DNA of 64,000 nucleotides, from NCBI RefSeq assembly GCF_000012845.1, contig NC_009615.1:1945501-2009500 (forward strand). The letters are read 5' to 3'. Made by a program: the position numbers and the translations under genes. Shown in pieces: positions 42,970 to 51,031 of the stretch. How positions within the stretch are numbered: position 1 is the stretch's first letter; every line of letters starts with the position of its first letter. The notes under the pieces were generated by a model, which had not been told where the DNA came from, did not search any database, and saw nothing but the letters and a program-made list of their open reading frames with translations. Origin of the DNA: Parabacteroides distasonis ATCC 8503 (GTDB lineage: Bacteria; Bacteroidota; Bacteroidia; Bacteroidales; Tannerellaceae).

Positions 42970-43292
42970 GTTTATTATTCTTGTTCTATTTATAAATACA
43001 CGCCATGTTTTCCTTCCCCCTATTGGGTGATAAAAAAATTTCACTTAGGTATACAAGAAATATAACGGATCTTCCTTGCTTTCCATCCTTATATTTCCGT
43101 CCTTTGTATTCAATGAAATTGGTTGCCGACGGTGTCGGCAGTATTTCCGACGCCGTCAGCAATATTTCCGACAGCGTCAGCAGCATTGCCGAGGGCGTCG
43201 GCAACCGATTTCATCAAATAGAAACGCCAAAGAGATAAACGTTAAATCTCCGAGGCATCCTATACATTATCCATTTAAATAACGAGAAAATC
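42970..43292. other. 323-bp divergent gap between fecR (PUL1) and HU-like gene
   Basis: Its main content is the 102-bp repeat element at 43113-43214. No -7 box of good quality was found on either strand. A 41-codon plus-strand frame (43113-43238) spans the repeat and would give a run of heptapeptides; it is listed as a finding, not as a gene. Confidence 0.6.
43113..43214. repeat. 102-bp element: four ~21-bp palindromic units between terminal inverted repeats
   Basis: The outer 19 bases (43113-43131 and 43196-43214) are inverted copies with one mismatch. Inside, units start at 43123, 43144, 43165 and 43186, a strict 21-base period. Each has an 18-base near-palindromic core (for example TTGCCGACGGTGTCGGCA at 43123-43140) and a 3-base spacer. 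The plan (10 + four units + 10) equals that of the unrelated element at 58117-58220. Confidence 0.8.
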
Positions 43293-43913
43293 ATGGGAAA
43301 ACCAAGAAGTGGCATCCAAGTCAGTATTTATAATACACCGGGCAATGAACAACGCGGGCCAACATCCTGCGCACGAGTCATCACCAGAGATACCAAACGC
43401 ATGAACGATATATGTGAGTATATTTCCGAATGCTCATCCGTCACCTCCGCCGACATAAAAGGTGTATTGGAGGCACTTACTTCCTATATCGGCAGGGAAT
43501 TATCCTATGGGTACAGCGTGGAACTGGAAGGATTGGGACATTTCTCGCCATCGGTAAAAAGCAAAGAAGTAACGGACCAGAAAGGAAATACTAAATCAAG
43601 CGCTAGCATACACGGCGTTAACTTCCGCTGCTCTCCCCGACTGAAGGAGATGGTAAAAAAGAACGCCCCCATCTTGGTTAAACGGGAAAATCTGCCCAAA
43701 ACGGGAATCGAGGGAAGGAAGGCTAAGATGTTATCTTATCTAGAAAGAAACTCATATATAAATCTCACCGATTACGCCGGCTTGAACAATTGTACCCGCT
43801 ACCGTGCGAGCGAGGATATCAAGCAATTTATCAAGGATAACGTAATAGCCAGCGTAGGATATCGAACACACCGGATTTATGTGCTGCCTGAAAAAGAAGA
43901 CGGGCAAAACTAA
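43293..43913 (+). CDS. HU/IHF-like DNA-binding protein with C-terminal winged-helix-like extension
   Basis: A 206-residue Bacteroidota-type HU relative. The HU fold covers about residues 30-125: TSADIKGVLEALTSYIGREL, then YSVELEGLGHFSPSVKSKE and IHGVNFRCSPRLKEMVKK, the pattern of the divergent HU family. The C-terminal part (about 140-206: RKAKMLSYLERNSYINLTDY, then CTRYRASEDIKQFIKD) reads as a helix-turn-helix/winged-helix module. It lies on the plus strand between a minus-strand ECF sigma gene and its presumed fecR partner. Such proteins often bind near surface-polysaccharide or PUL genes; a nucleoid or regulatory role here is inferred. Confidence 0.85.
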   Translation: MGKPRSGIQVSIYNTPGNEQRGPTSCARVITRDTKRMNDICEYISECSSVTSADIKGVLEALTSYIGRELSYGYSVELEGLGHFSPSVKSKEVTDQKGNTKSSASIHGVNFRCSPRLKEMVKKNAPILVKRENLPKTGIEGRKAKMLSYLERNSYINLTDYAGLNNCTRYRASEDIKQFIKDNVIASVGYRTHRIYVLPEKEDGQN

Positions 43914-43968
43914 AACTTAAGACGCAGTGGCACTTCCGGACTCTACAAATACGTGACCTAGGAAAGCG

Positions 43969-44511
43969 CTAGATAAACCAGATAAGTAACATGATATTTT
44001 TCTTCAAGAACTTCAAGGCTTCGCTGATCTGGTTCTCAACGGTCTTCTCGGAAATATTGAGTTGGAAGGCTATCTCTTTATAGCTTTTATGCTCCTTCCG
44101 GCTTAGATTAAAGATAACCCGGCGTCTTTCCGGCAATTCCTCTATCAAATGATCGATATACTCCCCCAAGTTATAGGCGGTGATCTCTTCCTCTAAGTCG
44201 TAGGAGGTATCCATAGCGGACAAGACCGTCATTTTATAAAAGTCCTCGTTCACGTTCTTCCGGTGATGATTAAAGATCAAGTTACGGGTGATGATAAACA
44301 GAAGACCCTTGAAGTTATCATCCTCCCGGATGAATTCCCTCGACTCCCAGACCTTGATAAACACCTCTTGTACCACATCCTCGGCTACATCCCGATTATT
44401 CAAATAAAGCCCGCAGAAATGATAAACCTTTTCCCAATATTGTTTATACAACATCGAAAAAGCCTCCCTATCTCCTTCTTTCAACGACTTTATAATTTGT
44501 CTCTCTTCCAT
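43969..44511 (-). CDS. ECF-type RNA polymerase sigma-70 factor (PUL1)
   Basis: Directs RNA polymerase to susC/D promoters when released by FecR. 180 residues with region 2 (MLYKQYWEKVYHFCGLYL then DVAEDVVQEVFIKVWESRE near 45, LLFIITRNLIFNHHRK near 72) and region 4 (LPERRRVIFNLSRKEHKSYK then EIAFQLNISEKTVENQISEA near 155). Belongs to the Bacteroidota FecI-like subfamily. Its start is 110 bases from the divergent fecR of PUL2 and about 1.0 kb (past the HU gene) from the fecR of PUL1. Orientation favours PUL1, but either anti-sigma could be its partner. Confidence 0.93.
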   Translation of the reverse strand: MEERQIIKSLKEGDREAFSMLYKQYWEKVYHFCGLYLNNRDVAEDVVQEVFIKVWESREFIREDDNFKGLLFIITRNLIFNHHRKNVNEDFYKMTVLSAMDTSYDLEEEITAYNLGEYIDHLIEELPERRRVIFNLSRKEHKSYKEIAFQLNISEKTVENQISEALKFLKKNIMLLIWFI

Positions 44512-44621
44512 TTAGCATCACATATCGTTTCGCGAAGATAATAAAATCATATACTAATAAAAGTTAATGATATCCCAGTTCTCCCGGACTTCTTTGTACT
44601 ATTAATATAGCACGAGAAATA

Positions 44622-45635
44622 ATGGAAGAAGAAAACAAATATATAAGCGATTTATTAATCCGATATGTAAATGGACTCTATACACGGAACGATATAGAGA
44701 CCTTGCGGAAGCTAGCCGCATCCATAACCGAGCGAGCAGAATTAGAAAGCGAAATGGACCGGGTCTGGAACGAGGCGCAAGACTTACCTCAATCCGATTC
44801 CCATAATCATCTGCTTTATAAGAAGGAGGCGCAAGACCTGTTGGATAAGACACGTAAAAGAGAAAGAAGAATCTCCCTATCCACTTTCATCAAGTACGCG
44901 GCGAGCATAGCGATTATCGTTTCCATCGGATTCGGAGCGAAACTATACCTAAATCATTCAGCAAAGCAGCATACATCTGCCAGCGACCATCTCCTAACGG
45001 AAATAAGCGTCAATCATGGCGAACATAAGCAAGTCACCCTTCCCGATGGCACGGTCGTTCATCTAAACGCCGGTACCGTCATGCGATACCCAACGGAATT
45101 TACCTCTGACATCCGTTTGGTAGAAATGGAAGGAGAAGCTTTTTTCAATGTCATGAGAGACGAGGGCAAGCCCTTCATCGTCCGTACCCGGCAAGCCGAC
45201 GTAAAAGTACTCGGAACCTCTTTCAACGTAAAAGCCTATCAAGAGGATGAGTTGATGGCCGTCAGCGTTCGGACCGGAAAAGTTGAGGTGGATATGCCCG
45301 AAAGCGTAATGCGCCTATTACCGAACGAGCAGATAATCGTGAATAACACAAATGGAGAGATTCTTAAAAAGAACGAGGACGCCCAAAAAGTAACGGCTTG
45401 GCTGCAAGGCGGCCTTTATTTCAACCGGACACCTATCAGTAGCGTTATACACGATTTGGAGCGGATGTATAATCAAGAGATCGTACTCGATCCGAATGTC
45501 GTATTCGACGATTACATCTATGGCGAGCACGACAATAAAAGTCTGGAAGCCGTACTGAACGCAATTCAATATTCAACCGGCATCCGATACCGGAAAGAAG
45601 AAAGTCGGATCGTGTTATATAAAACGAGTCATTAA
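44622..45635 (+). CDS. FecR-family anti-sigma factor (PUL2)
   Basis: 337 residues. Cytosolic sigma-binding region (1-85: MEEENKYISDLLIRYVNGLY), one membrane helix (about 90-108, FIKYAASIAIIVSIGFGAKL), the FecR domain (VTLPDGTVVHLNAGTVMRYP near 138, EGEAFFNVMRDEGKPF near 172, VKVLGTSFNVKAY near 195), and a C-terminal STN-like segment (ISSVIHDLERMYNQEIV near 275). It opens PUL2 with susC 191 bases downstream. It is divergent from the PUL1 sigma gene, while the second sigma gene (54696-55274) lies at the far end of PUL2; which one it restrains is uncertain. Confidence 0.93.
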   Translation: MEEENKYISDLLIRYVNGLYTRNDIETLRKLAASITERAELESEMDRVWNEAQDLPQSDSHNHLLYKKEAQDLLDKTRKRERRISLSTFIKYAASIAIIVSIGFGAKLYLNHSAKQHTSASDHLLTEISVNHGEHKQVTLPDGTVVHLNAGTVMRYPTEFTSDIRLVEMEGEAFFNVMRDEGKPFIVRTRQADVKVLGTSFNVKAYQEDELMAVSVRTGKVEVDMPESVMRLLPNEQIIVNNTNGEILKKNEDAQKVTAWLQGGLYFNRTPISSVIHDLERMYNQEIVLDPNVVFDDYIYGEHDNKSLEAVLNAIQYSTGIRYRKEESRIVLYKTSH

Positions 45636-45826
45636 CCTTAAAATCGATTTGCCCATGAAAGATACGACATAAGCTTAGCCACATAAAAAAGGGAAACCGA
45701 CCTCTGACCTTCGATCTCCCTTTATCTTTCCCGATATGTACACCCTTGGATTGGACCCCCTTGGAGATTACATAAATCGGACTGTTTTTAAAAGTGTATA
45801 AAAACAACCTTTAAACATACAAAATT

Positions 45827-48800
45827 ATGAACTTTCCAACTATTACTAGGAATAATTGGATGTGTTGTTCTATTATTTTAGTTTTTTTAGCGTTAGGCTC
45901 CCCTGAACCTCTGCAAGCGCAAGAAAATCAGAAAGAAAGAATAACAATTCAAGTCAAAAACCAACCCATACAGAAAGTCTTTGATGATTTGTCGAAGCAG
46001 ACAGGATTAAAATTTTTCTATGGAGAAGCCATCGCGAACCGGAACGTACAGGTTAACCTAAAGTTCAAAAACGCTCCCGTCAACAGCGTATTGAACGAGA
46101 TCACCCGGCAAGCCAATCTTTATTTTAAGCGGGAGAATAACACGATAGCCGTCAGTCTCGGAAACGCGGGCAACGCCTCCGTTCCGGTGACGCAAGACCG
46201 AAAAGTGACCGGTATCATTACAGATGAACGGGGCGAACCGATCATCGGAGCGAATGTCGTGGTAAAAGGTACGTCAAATGGTACAGTTACCGACCTGAAC
46301 GGTCAGTACAGCATCGAGGCGAACGGTAAATCGATCCTACTCATATCCTACATCGGCTATTTATCGGAAGAAGTGGCCGTAGGCAACAACAAAACCCTCA
46401 ATATCCAGCTAAAGGAAGACACCCAGAAGCTTGATGAGGTAGTCGTGATCGGTTACGGAACACAGAAACGAAGCAATCTTTCCGGAGCGATCTCGAAAAT
46501 ATCCTCCGAGGTAATCGACTCTAAGCCGGTTACAAATGTCCTGTCCGCCTTGCAAGGAGAAATTCCCGGTATGGTCGTTCAGCGAACATCCGGACAACCG
46601 GGTAACGAGGAATTCGACTTGAACGTGCGTGGCGCCTCCTCCACGAACGGAGGGAATACCCCGCTAGTCTTGGTCGACGGAATCCCCGGGGATATGAATA
46701 TGATCAACCCGCAGGATATCGAGGCTATATCGGTATTGAAAGATGCCTCAGCCTCCATATATGGTTCCCGTGCCGCCGGAGGTGTTGTATTAATCACGAC
46801 TAAGAAAGGAAAGAGCGGAGCACCGAAACTTACTTACAACGGGAACTTGGCGATCACGAAAATGACCGGAATCATGAAAGCCCCGACAAATTATGAGATG
46901 GCGATTATGGATAACGAGGCGAACATACACAACGGTGCCGCCCCACTCTATACCCAAGAGCTTCTGGATCGCATCTTAGCGAACGATCCGAACCCTATCG
47001 ACCATCCCACCCAACCCGGCTGGAAGCTCTTTTTCACGAACACGGACTGGATGGACGAGTTGCTGACCAATGGCGTACAACATCGCCATAACCTAACAAT
47101 CTCCGGTGGAGGCGAGAAGTCTAACTATTACCTATCCGCCGGCTACAGCAAACAATTTGGCGTGGTAAAATATGCAGACGATAATAATACCAAATACAAT
47201 CTGCGTATGAATTATGATTATCGATTGGCAAAGTGGCTAAAATTAGAGACAAAGGTATCTTTGGATAACCAGAAACGTACGGACATAGGAAGTAATGGCG
47301 CTTGGGTGATCGGCGAGGCGATGTTTGATATGCCGAACTTCCCGATCTATAACGCCAACGGAGAGTTCTTCACGCAAGGAGGCTGGAGCAATGCGATAGC
47401 GCTGGCCAAGGAAAGCGAGACCGCCACGTTCAATACCCGGGAGATGAACGGTAACTTTAGATTGATCGCCGATATCACGGACGGACTCGTGTTTAACGCT
47501 CAAGTGGGCTTAAACTACAAAAACAAGAATAACGAGGATATAGCGAAAGCCATCCCGCTCTATACATGGGACGGTGACATCAATTATTATACGGGAGCAG
47601 GTAGTCCCGAACAATCCGCTGTAGATCGTACGACCGAGGAAACCATCTATCAAAATTATACGGCTTACTTGAATTATAATAAGAACTTCGGACTGGATCA
47701 TCATTTAGATGCCATGTTAGGTATGGCTTATGAGGCAGAAGAGGTCCGTATGTTCATGGCACGCCGAGATAATTTCATCACAGACGAATTATGGGAACTC
47801 AACCTTGGTGGCACCGGAAATATGAAGAACGACGCCAAAGCTGAACATTGGGCGACAAGCTCGGCTTTCGCCCGTATCGGATACAGCTTCAAGAATAAGT
47901 ATATCTTGGAGACAAACTTCCGCTACGATGGTTCCTCCCGCTTCGCCCCGGGTAACCGTTGGAGAATGTTCCCCGGCGTATCCGCTAGCTGGCGTATCTC
48001 TCAAGAGGAATTCCTAAAGAGCTCTAAGGTATTCAACGAATTGAAACTAAGAGCTTCTTACGGACAAACAGGTAATCAAGAAGGTATTCGTCTATACGAT
48101 TATATCCAGTTGCTAAAATTCAGGGACGACGGTTGGGGAACTAAATTGACCTATCCTTTCGGCAGCGGTTCACAAACACAAGCGATGGGGCTGGATGTCT
48201 TAGCCGGCGTAAATCGCACATGGGAGATCTTGGAGAATATCAACGCAGGTATTGATGCCGCTTTCTTAGACTCCCGCTTAGGATTCTCTTTCGACTACTT
48301 CGTGAAGATGAACAATAATATGTTGATCCCCGTAACTTATCCCAGTATGCTAGGGGCAACTCCCCCGGATACGAACTCGGGCAAATTGCGTACGAATGGC
48401 TTCGAGCTTACCTTAAACTGGACGGACAAAATCGGTAATGTCGAATATTCCGCACAATTCCAATTGAGCGACGCTAAGAACAAGCTCGTGGAATACGGAG
48501 GCTCGGACACTTATGAGCTAGGCTTGAACAAGACGAGAGAAGGATATCCCATCAACTCCTATTTCGCCTATGTATATGATGGCGTAGTCAAGGACCAAGC
48601 GGATCTGGACGCTTACAAGAAGCTGGAAGGCGTACCCTCTAATATCGGTATCGGCGATGCCAAATTCAAGGATCTGAACGGCGATGGGAAAATCTCCACT
48701 TACGGTGATAAGGAAGGGGACGACGGCGACGCTAAGTATGTCGGCTCAACCACTCCCCGATATACATTCGGATTAAACTTGGGTGCCAAGTGGAACAACT

Positions 48801-49234
48801 TTGATATCAGCGTATTCTTCCAAGGAGTCGCTAAACGCACCTTGTTCCGTGAAGGTGAGTTCTCCATGCCTTGGAGCGACTGGTGGAGATATCCGCCTCA
48901 GTTCTATTACGGGCAAACCTGGAATGAGGATCGTCAAGACGCATATTATCCTCGTCTGACCCACGGCGATATCAGGCATTGGAACTACCAAGCGTCTACG
49001 ATGCAAAAGATCAACGCCGCTTACGTACGCCTAAAGAACATCCAGATCGGATATACCCTGCCGAAAAGCTTATTGCAGAAGATCGGTATCGAGCGGACCC
49101 GTTTTTATGTAAGCGGACAAGACTTATTCGAGATACACGGGGTAAAAGGCGGTTGGGACCCAGAGTCTGACACTGGAGGTTTCAACTATCCGTTCCAACG
49201 TTACTACTCATTTGGTATCGACTTGACTTTCTAA
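45827..49234 (+). CDS. SusC/RagA TonB-dependent transporter with STN domain (PUL2)
   Basis: 1135 residues. Signal peptide to about 31 (LQAQ), STN domain (about 38-112: ITIQVKNQPIQKVFDDLSKQ), carboxypeptidase-regulatory-like domain (VTGIITDERGEPIIGANVVV near 128), TonB box region DEVVVIGYGTQKR, plug with LNVRGASSTNGGNTPLVLVD and SIYGSRAAGGVVLITTKKGK, and the barrel ending FGIDLTF. An acidic calcium-like loop, KDLNGDGKISTYGDKEGDDG, lies near 945. Paired with susD 27 bases downstream. The 191-base leader (45636-45826) has a weak 7-bp stem (AAAGGGA/TCCCTTT near 45688-45724) that may end the fecR message. Confidence 0.95.
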   Translation: MNFPTITRNNWMCCSIILVFLALGSPEPLQAQENQKERITIQVKNQPIQKVFDDLSKQTGLKFFYGEAIANRNVQVNLKFKNAPVNSVLNEITRQANLYFKRENNTIAVSLGNAGNASVPVTQDRKVTGIITDERGEPIIGANVVVKGTSNGTVTDLNGQYSIEANGKSILLISYIGYLSEEVAVGNNKTLNIQLKEDTQKLDEVVVIGYGTQKRSNLSGAISKISSEVIDSKPVTNVLSALQGEIPGMVVQRTSGQPGNEEFDLNVRGASSTNGGNTPLVLVDGIPGDMNMINPQDIEAISVLKDASASIYGSRAAGGVVLITTKKGKSGAPKLTYNGNLAITKMTGIMKAPTNYEMAIMDNEANIHNGAAPLYTQELLDRILANDPNPIDHPTQPGWKLFFTNTDWMDELLTNGVQHRHNLTISGGGEKSNYYLSAGYSKQFGVVKYADDNNTKYNLRMNYDYRLAKWLKLETKVSLDNQKRTDIGSNGAWVIGEAMFDMPNFPIYNANGEFFTQGGWSNAIALAKESETATFNTREMNGNFRLIADITDGLVFNAQVGLNYKNKNNEDIAKAIPLYTWDGDINYYTGAGSPEQSAVDRTTEETIYQNYTAYLNYNKNFGLDHHLDAMLGMAYEAEEVRMFMARRDNFITDELWELNLGGTGNMKNDAKAEHWATSSAFARIGYSFKNKYILETNFRYDGSSRFAPGNRWRMFPGVSASWRISQEEFLKSSKVFNELKLRASYGQTGNQEGIRLYDYIQLLKFRDDGWGTKLTYPFGSGSQTQAMGLDVLAGVNRTWEILENINAGIDAAFLDSRLGFSFDYFVKMNNNMLIPVTYPSMLGATPPDTNSGKLRTNGFELTLNWTDKIGNVEYSAQFQLSDAKNKLVEYGGSDTYELGLNKTREGYPINSYFAYVYDGVVKDQADLDAYKKLEGVPSNIGIGDAKFKDLNGDGKISTYGDKEGDDGDAKYVGSTTPRYTFGLNLGAKWNNFDISVFFQGVAKRTLFREGEFSMPWSDWWRYPPQFYYGQTWNEDRQDAYYPRLTHGDIRHWNYQASTMQKINAAYVRLKNIQIGYTLPKSLLQKIGIERTRFYVSGQDLFEIHGVKGGWDPESDTGGFNYPFQRYYSFGIDLTF

Positions 49235-49261
49235 GGTTTTCTATTTAATAAAACGAATATT

Positions 49262-50908
49262 ATGAAACGATTCAATATAATTATCACGTTATCCGCCACC
49301 TTAGGACTATTCAGTTGTGAGCTGGATAAAATGCCAATGGATCAAGTGTCGGACGCTGTATTCTGGCAAAAGCCGGCCGACTTTGAATTGGCCGCCAACG
49401 ATTTCTATTTTGGGCTCCAAGAGGTCTCCCAATATATAGACATGAACTCGGATATCGCCTTTGGTTCCGGCACGAACGATGTCAGCGACGGTTCCTATCT
49501 GGCCCCGGTCAACTCGGATGATTGGGACAACCCATGGAAATTTGTCCAATCTACCTCTTATTTGCTTAAGAAAGCGGAGGAATCCGGTTTGTCGGACGAA
49601 GAGATCGGACGTTGGAAAGCAGAAGCGCATTTCTTCCGTGCCTACAACTATTGGAAATTGGTGAAAACTTATGGAGGAGTGCCTAAGATAGACATCCCGT
49701 TAAATACCTCCTCGGAGGAACTTTACACACCTCGTTCCAGCCAACAGGAGATCATCGATTTTATTATCGAGGACTTGGATAAGGCCATTCCTCTCCTTCC
49801 GAAGCAAAGCGGACTGACCGCTGAGGAATTAGGACGTACCACGCAAGGGGCGGCATTAGCTCTCAAGGCCCGTGCGGCCTTGTTCGAAGGAACTTGGCAA
49901 AAATACCACGGGATGGCGGACGCAGGCAAATACCTCGACCTAGCTATCCAAGCGGCCCAAGCCATTGTCGATTCCAAGGAGTATGAACTATATCGCGAGA
50001 AAGGAGAACTCAGTTACAAATATCTTCATATCCTAGAAGGCGACGACAGCAAGGAAGTCTTGTTGGCAAGACGGTATTACAAATTGAGAGCGACTCATAA
50101 CTGGACCCGGGAACTATTATTAGGTGCCATGGTACCGACAAAGAACCTTGCGGACGTATACCTTTGTACCGATGGTTTACCTATCGATAAATCCAAGTTG
50201 TTCAAAGGATTCCAAACCCAGACAAGCGAATTTGAGAACCGGGATTCCCGGATGGCGCAAACGTTTGTCGTACCCGGTAGCGAGATATTCTCGGAAGGGG
50301 GCGGATGGGCAACCGTAGAGCCGGGATTCATCGGTAACAATTCCACCCGGACCGGATACATGATCCGCAAGTTTATGGATGAAACGCTGGATGCCGTACA
50401 ATTCATTGGGGAATACGATTTCAAGGAATTCCGTTACGGAGAGGTCCTATTAATCTTGGCCGAGGCTTTATACGAGAAGAACGGACAGATCACGGACGAG
50501 CAATTAGACCTGACCATTAATGACCTGCGAAACCGGGCGAATATGCCTCGCTTGACCAATGCGTTTGTAGCGACGAACGGACTGAATATGCAGGAAGAGA
50601 TCCGGCGTGAGAGAACCGTGGAACTGGCATTCGAAGGATACCGTCGGGACGACCTACGTCGTTGGGGCACGGCAGAAACAGTTCTTCCCCTTGCGATCCG
50701 TGGCGTGAAATTCGTGGGTACGGAGTATCAACAGAAATTCCCGGAGTTGGTGATCGGACAGGATATACAGGTGGATAGCGAAGGCTTTATCATCGCCCAA
50801 CCTGCGTCCGCCCGCAAGTTCCAGACACCGAAGCATTGGCTATCCCCGATCCCTTTGCAACAGGTACAATTGTCGAAAGGAACCTTGGAACAGAACCCGG
50901 GTTGGTAA
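49262..50908 (+). CDS. SusD/RagB outer-membrane glycan-binding lipoprotein (PUL2)
   Basis: 548 residues with lipobox LFSC (Cys19), then ELDKMPMDQVSDAVFW. SusD-fold markers: WKAEAHFFRAYNYWKLVKTY near 118-137, GRTTQGAALALKARAALFEG near 195, and the C-terminal RRERTVELAFEGYRRDDLRR near 455-474, closing with HWLSPIPLQQVQLSKGTLEQ. It is longer than the PUL1 protein, in line with a different ligand. Operon with the DUF4091 and DUF5107 genes downstream. Confidence 0.95.
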   Translation: MKRFNIIITLSATLGLFSCELDKMPMDQVSDAVFWQKPADFELAANDFYFGLQEVSQYIDMNSDIAFGSGTNDVSDGSYLAPVNSDDWDNPWKFVQSTSYLLKKAEESGLSDEEIGRWKAEAHFFRAYNYWKLVKTYGGVPKIDIPLNTSSEELYTPRSSQQEIIDFIIEDLDKAIPLLPKQSGLTAEELGRTTQGAALALKARAALFEGTWQKYHGMADAGKYLDLAIQAAQAIVDSKEYELYREKGELSYKYLHILEGDDSKEVLLARRYYKLRATHNWTRELLLGAMVPTKNLADVYLCTDGLPIDKSKLFKGFQTQTSEFENRDSRMAQTFVVPGSEIFSEGGGWATVEPGFIGNNSTRTGYMIRKFMDETLDAVQFIGEYDFKEFRYGEVLLILAEALYEKNGQITDEQLDLTINDLRNRANMPRLTNAFVATNGLNMQEEIRRERTVELAFEGYRRDDLRRWGTAETVLPLAIRGVKFVGTEYQQKFPELVIGQDIQVDSEGFIIAQPASARKFQTPKHWLSPIPLQQVQLSKGTLEQNPGW

Positions 50909-50943
50909 GGGTTTTTCCAAGAATAAGCGACTATATACATGAG

Positions 50944-50979
50944 GGTAGGCCCAACCTATACGAGAAGGGAGGGCCTACC
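50944..50979 (+). terminator. Hairpin between susD and the DUF4091 gene (PUL2)
   Basis: GGTAGGCCC (50944-50952) pairs perfectly with GGGCCTACC (50971-50979) over an 18-base loop, in the 123-base gap. There is no U-run, so it more likely reduces read-through or protects the susCD message than fully terminates. Confidence 0.5.
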
Positions 50980-51031
50980 TATCTGGGAGGGGAATCCCAT
51001 TTAAATATGAATTATCTTAAATTTTTATAGC

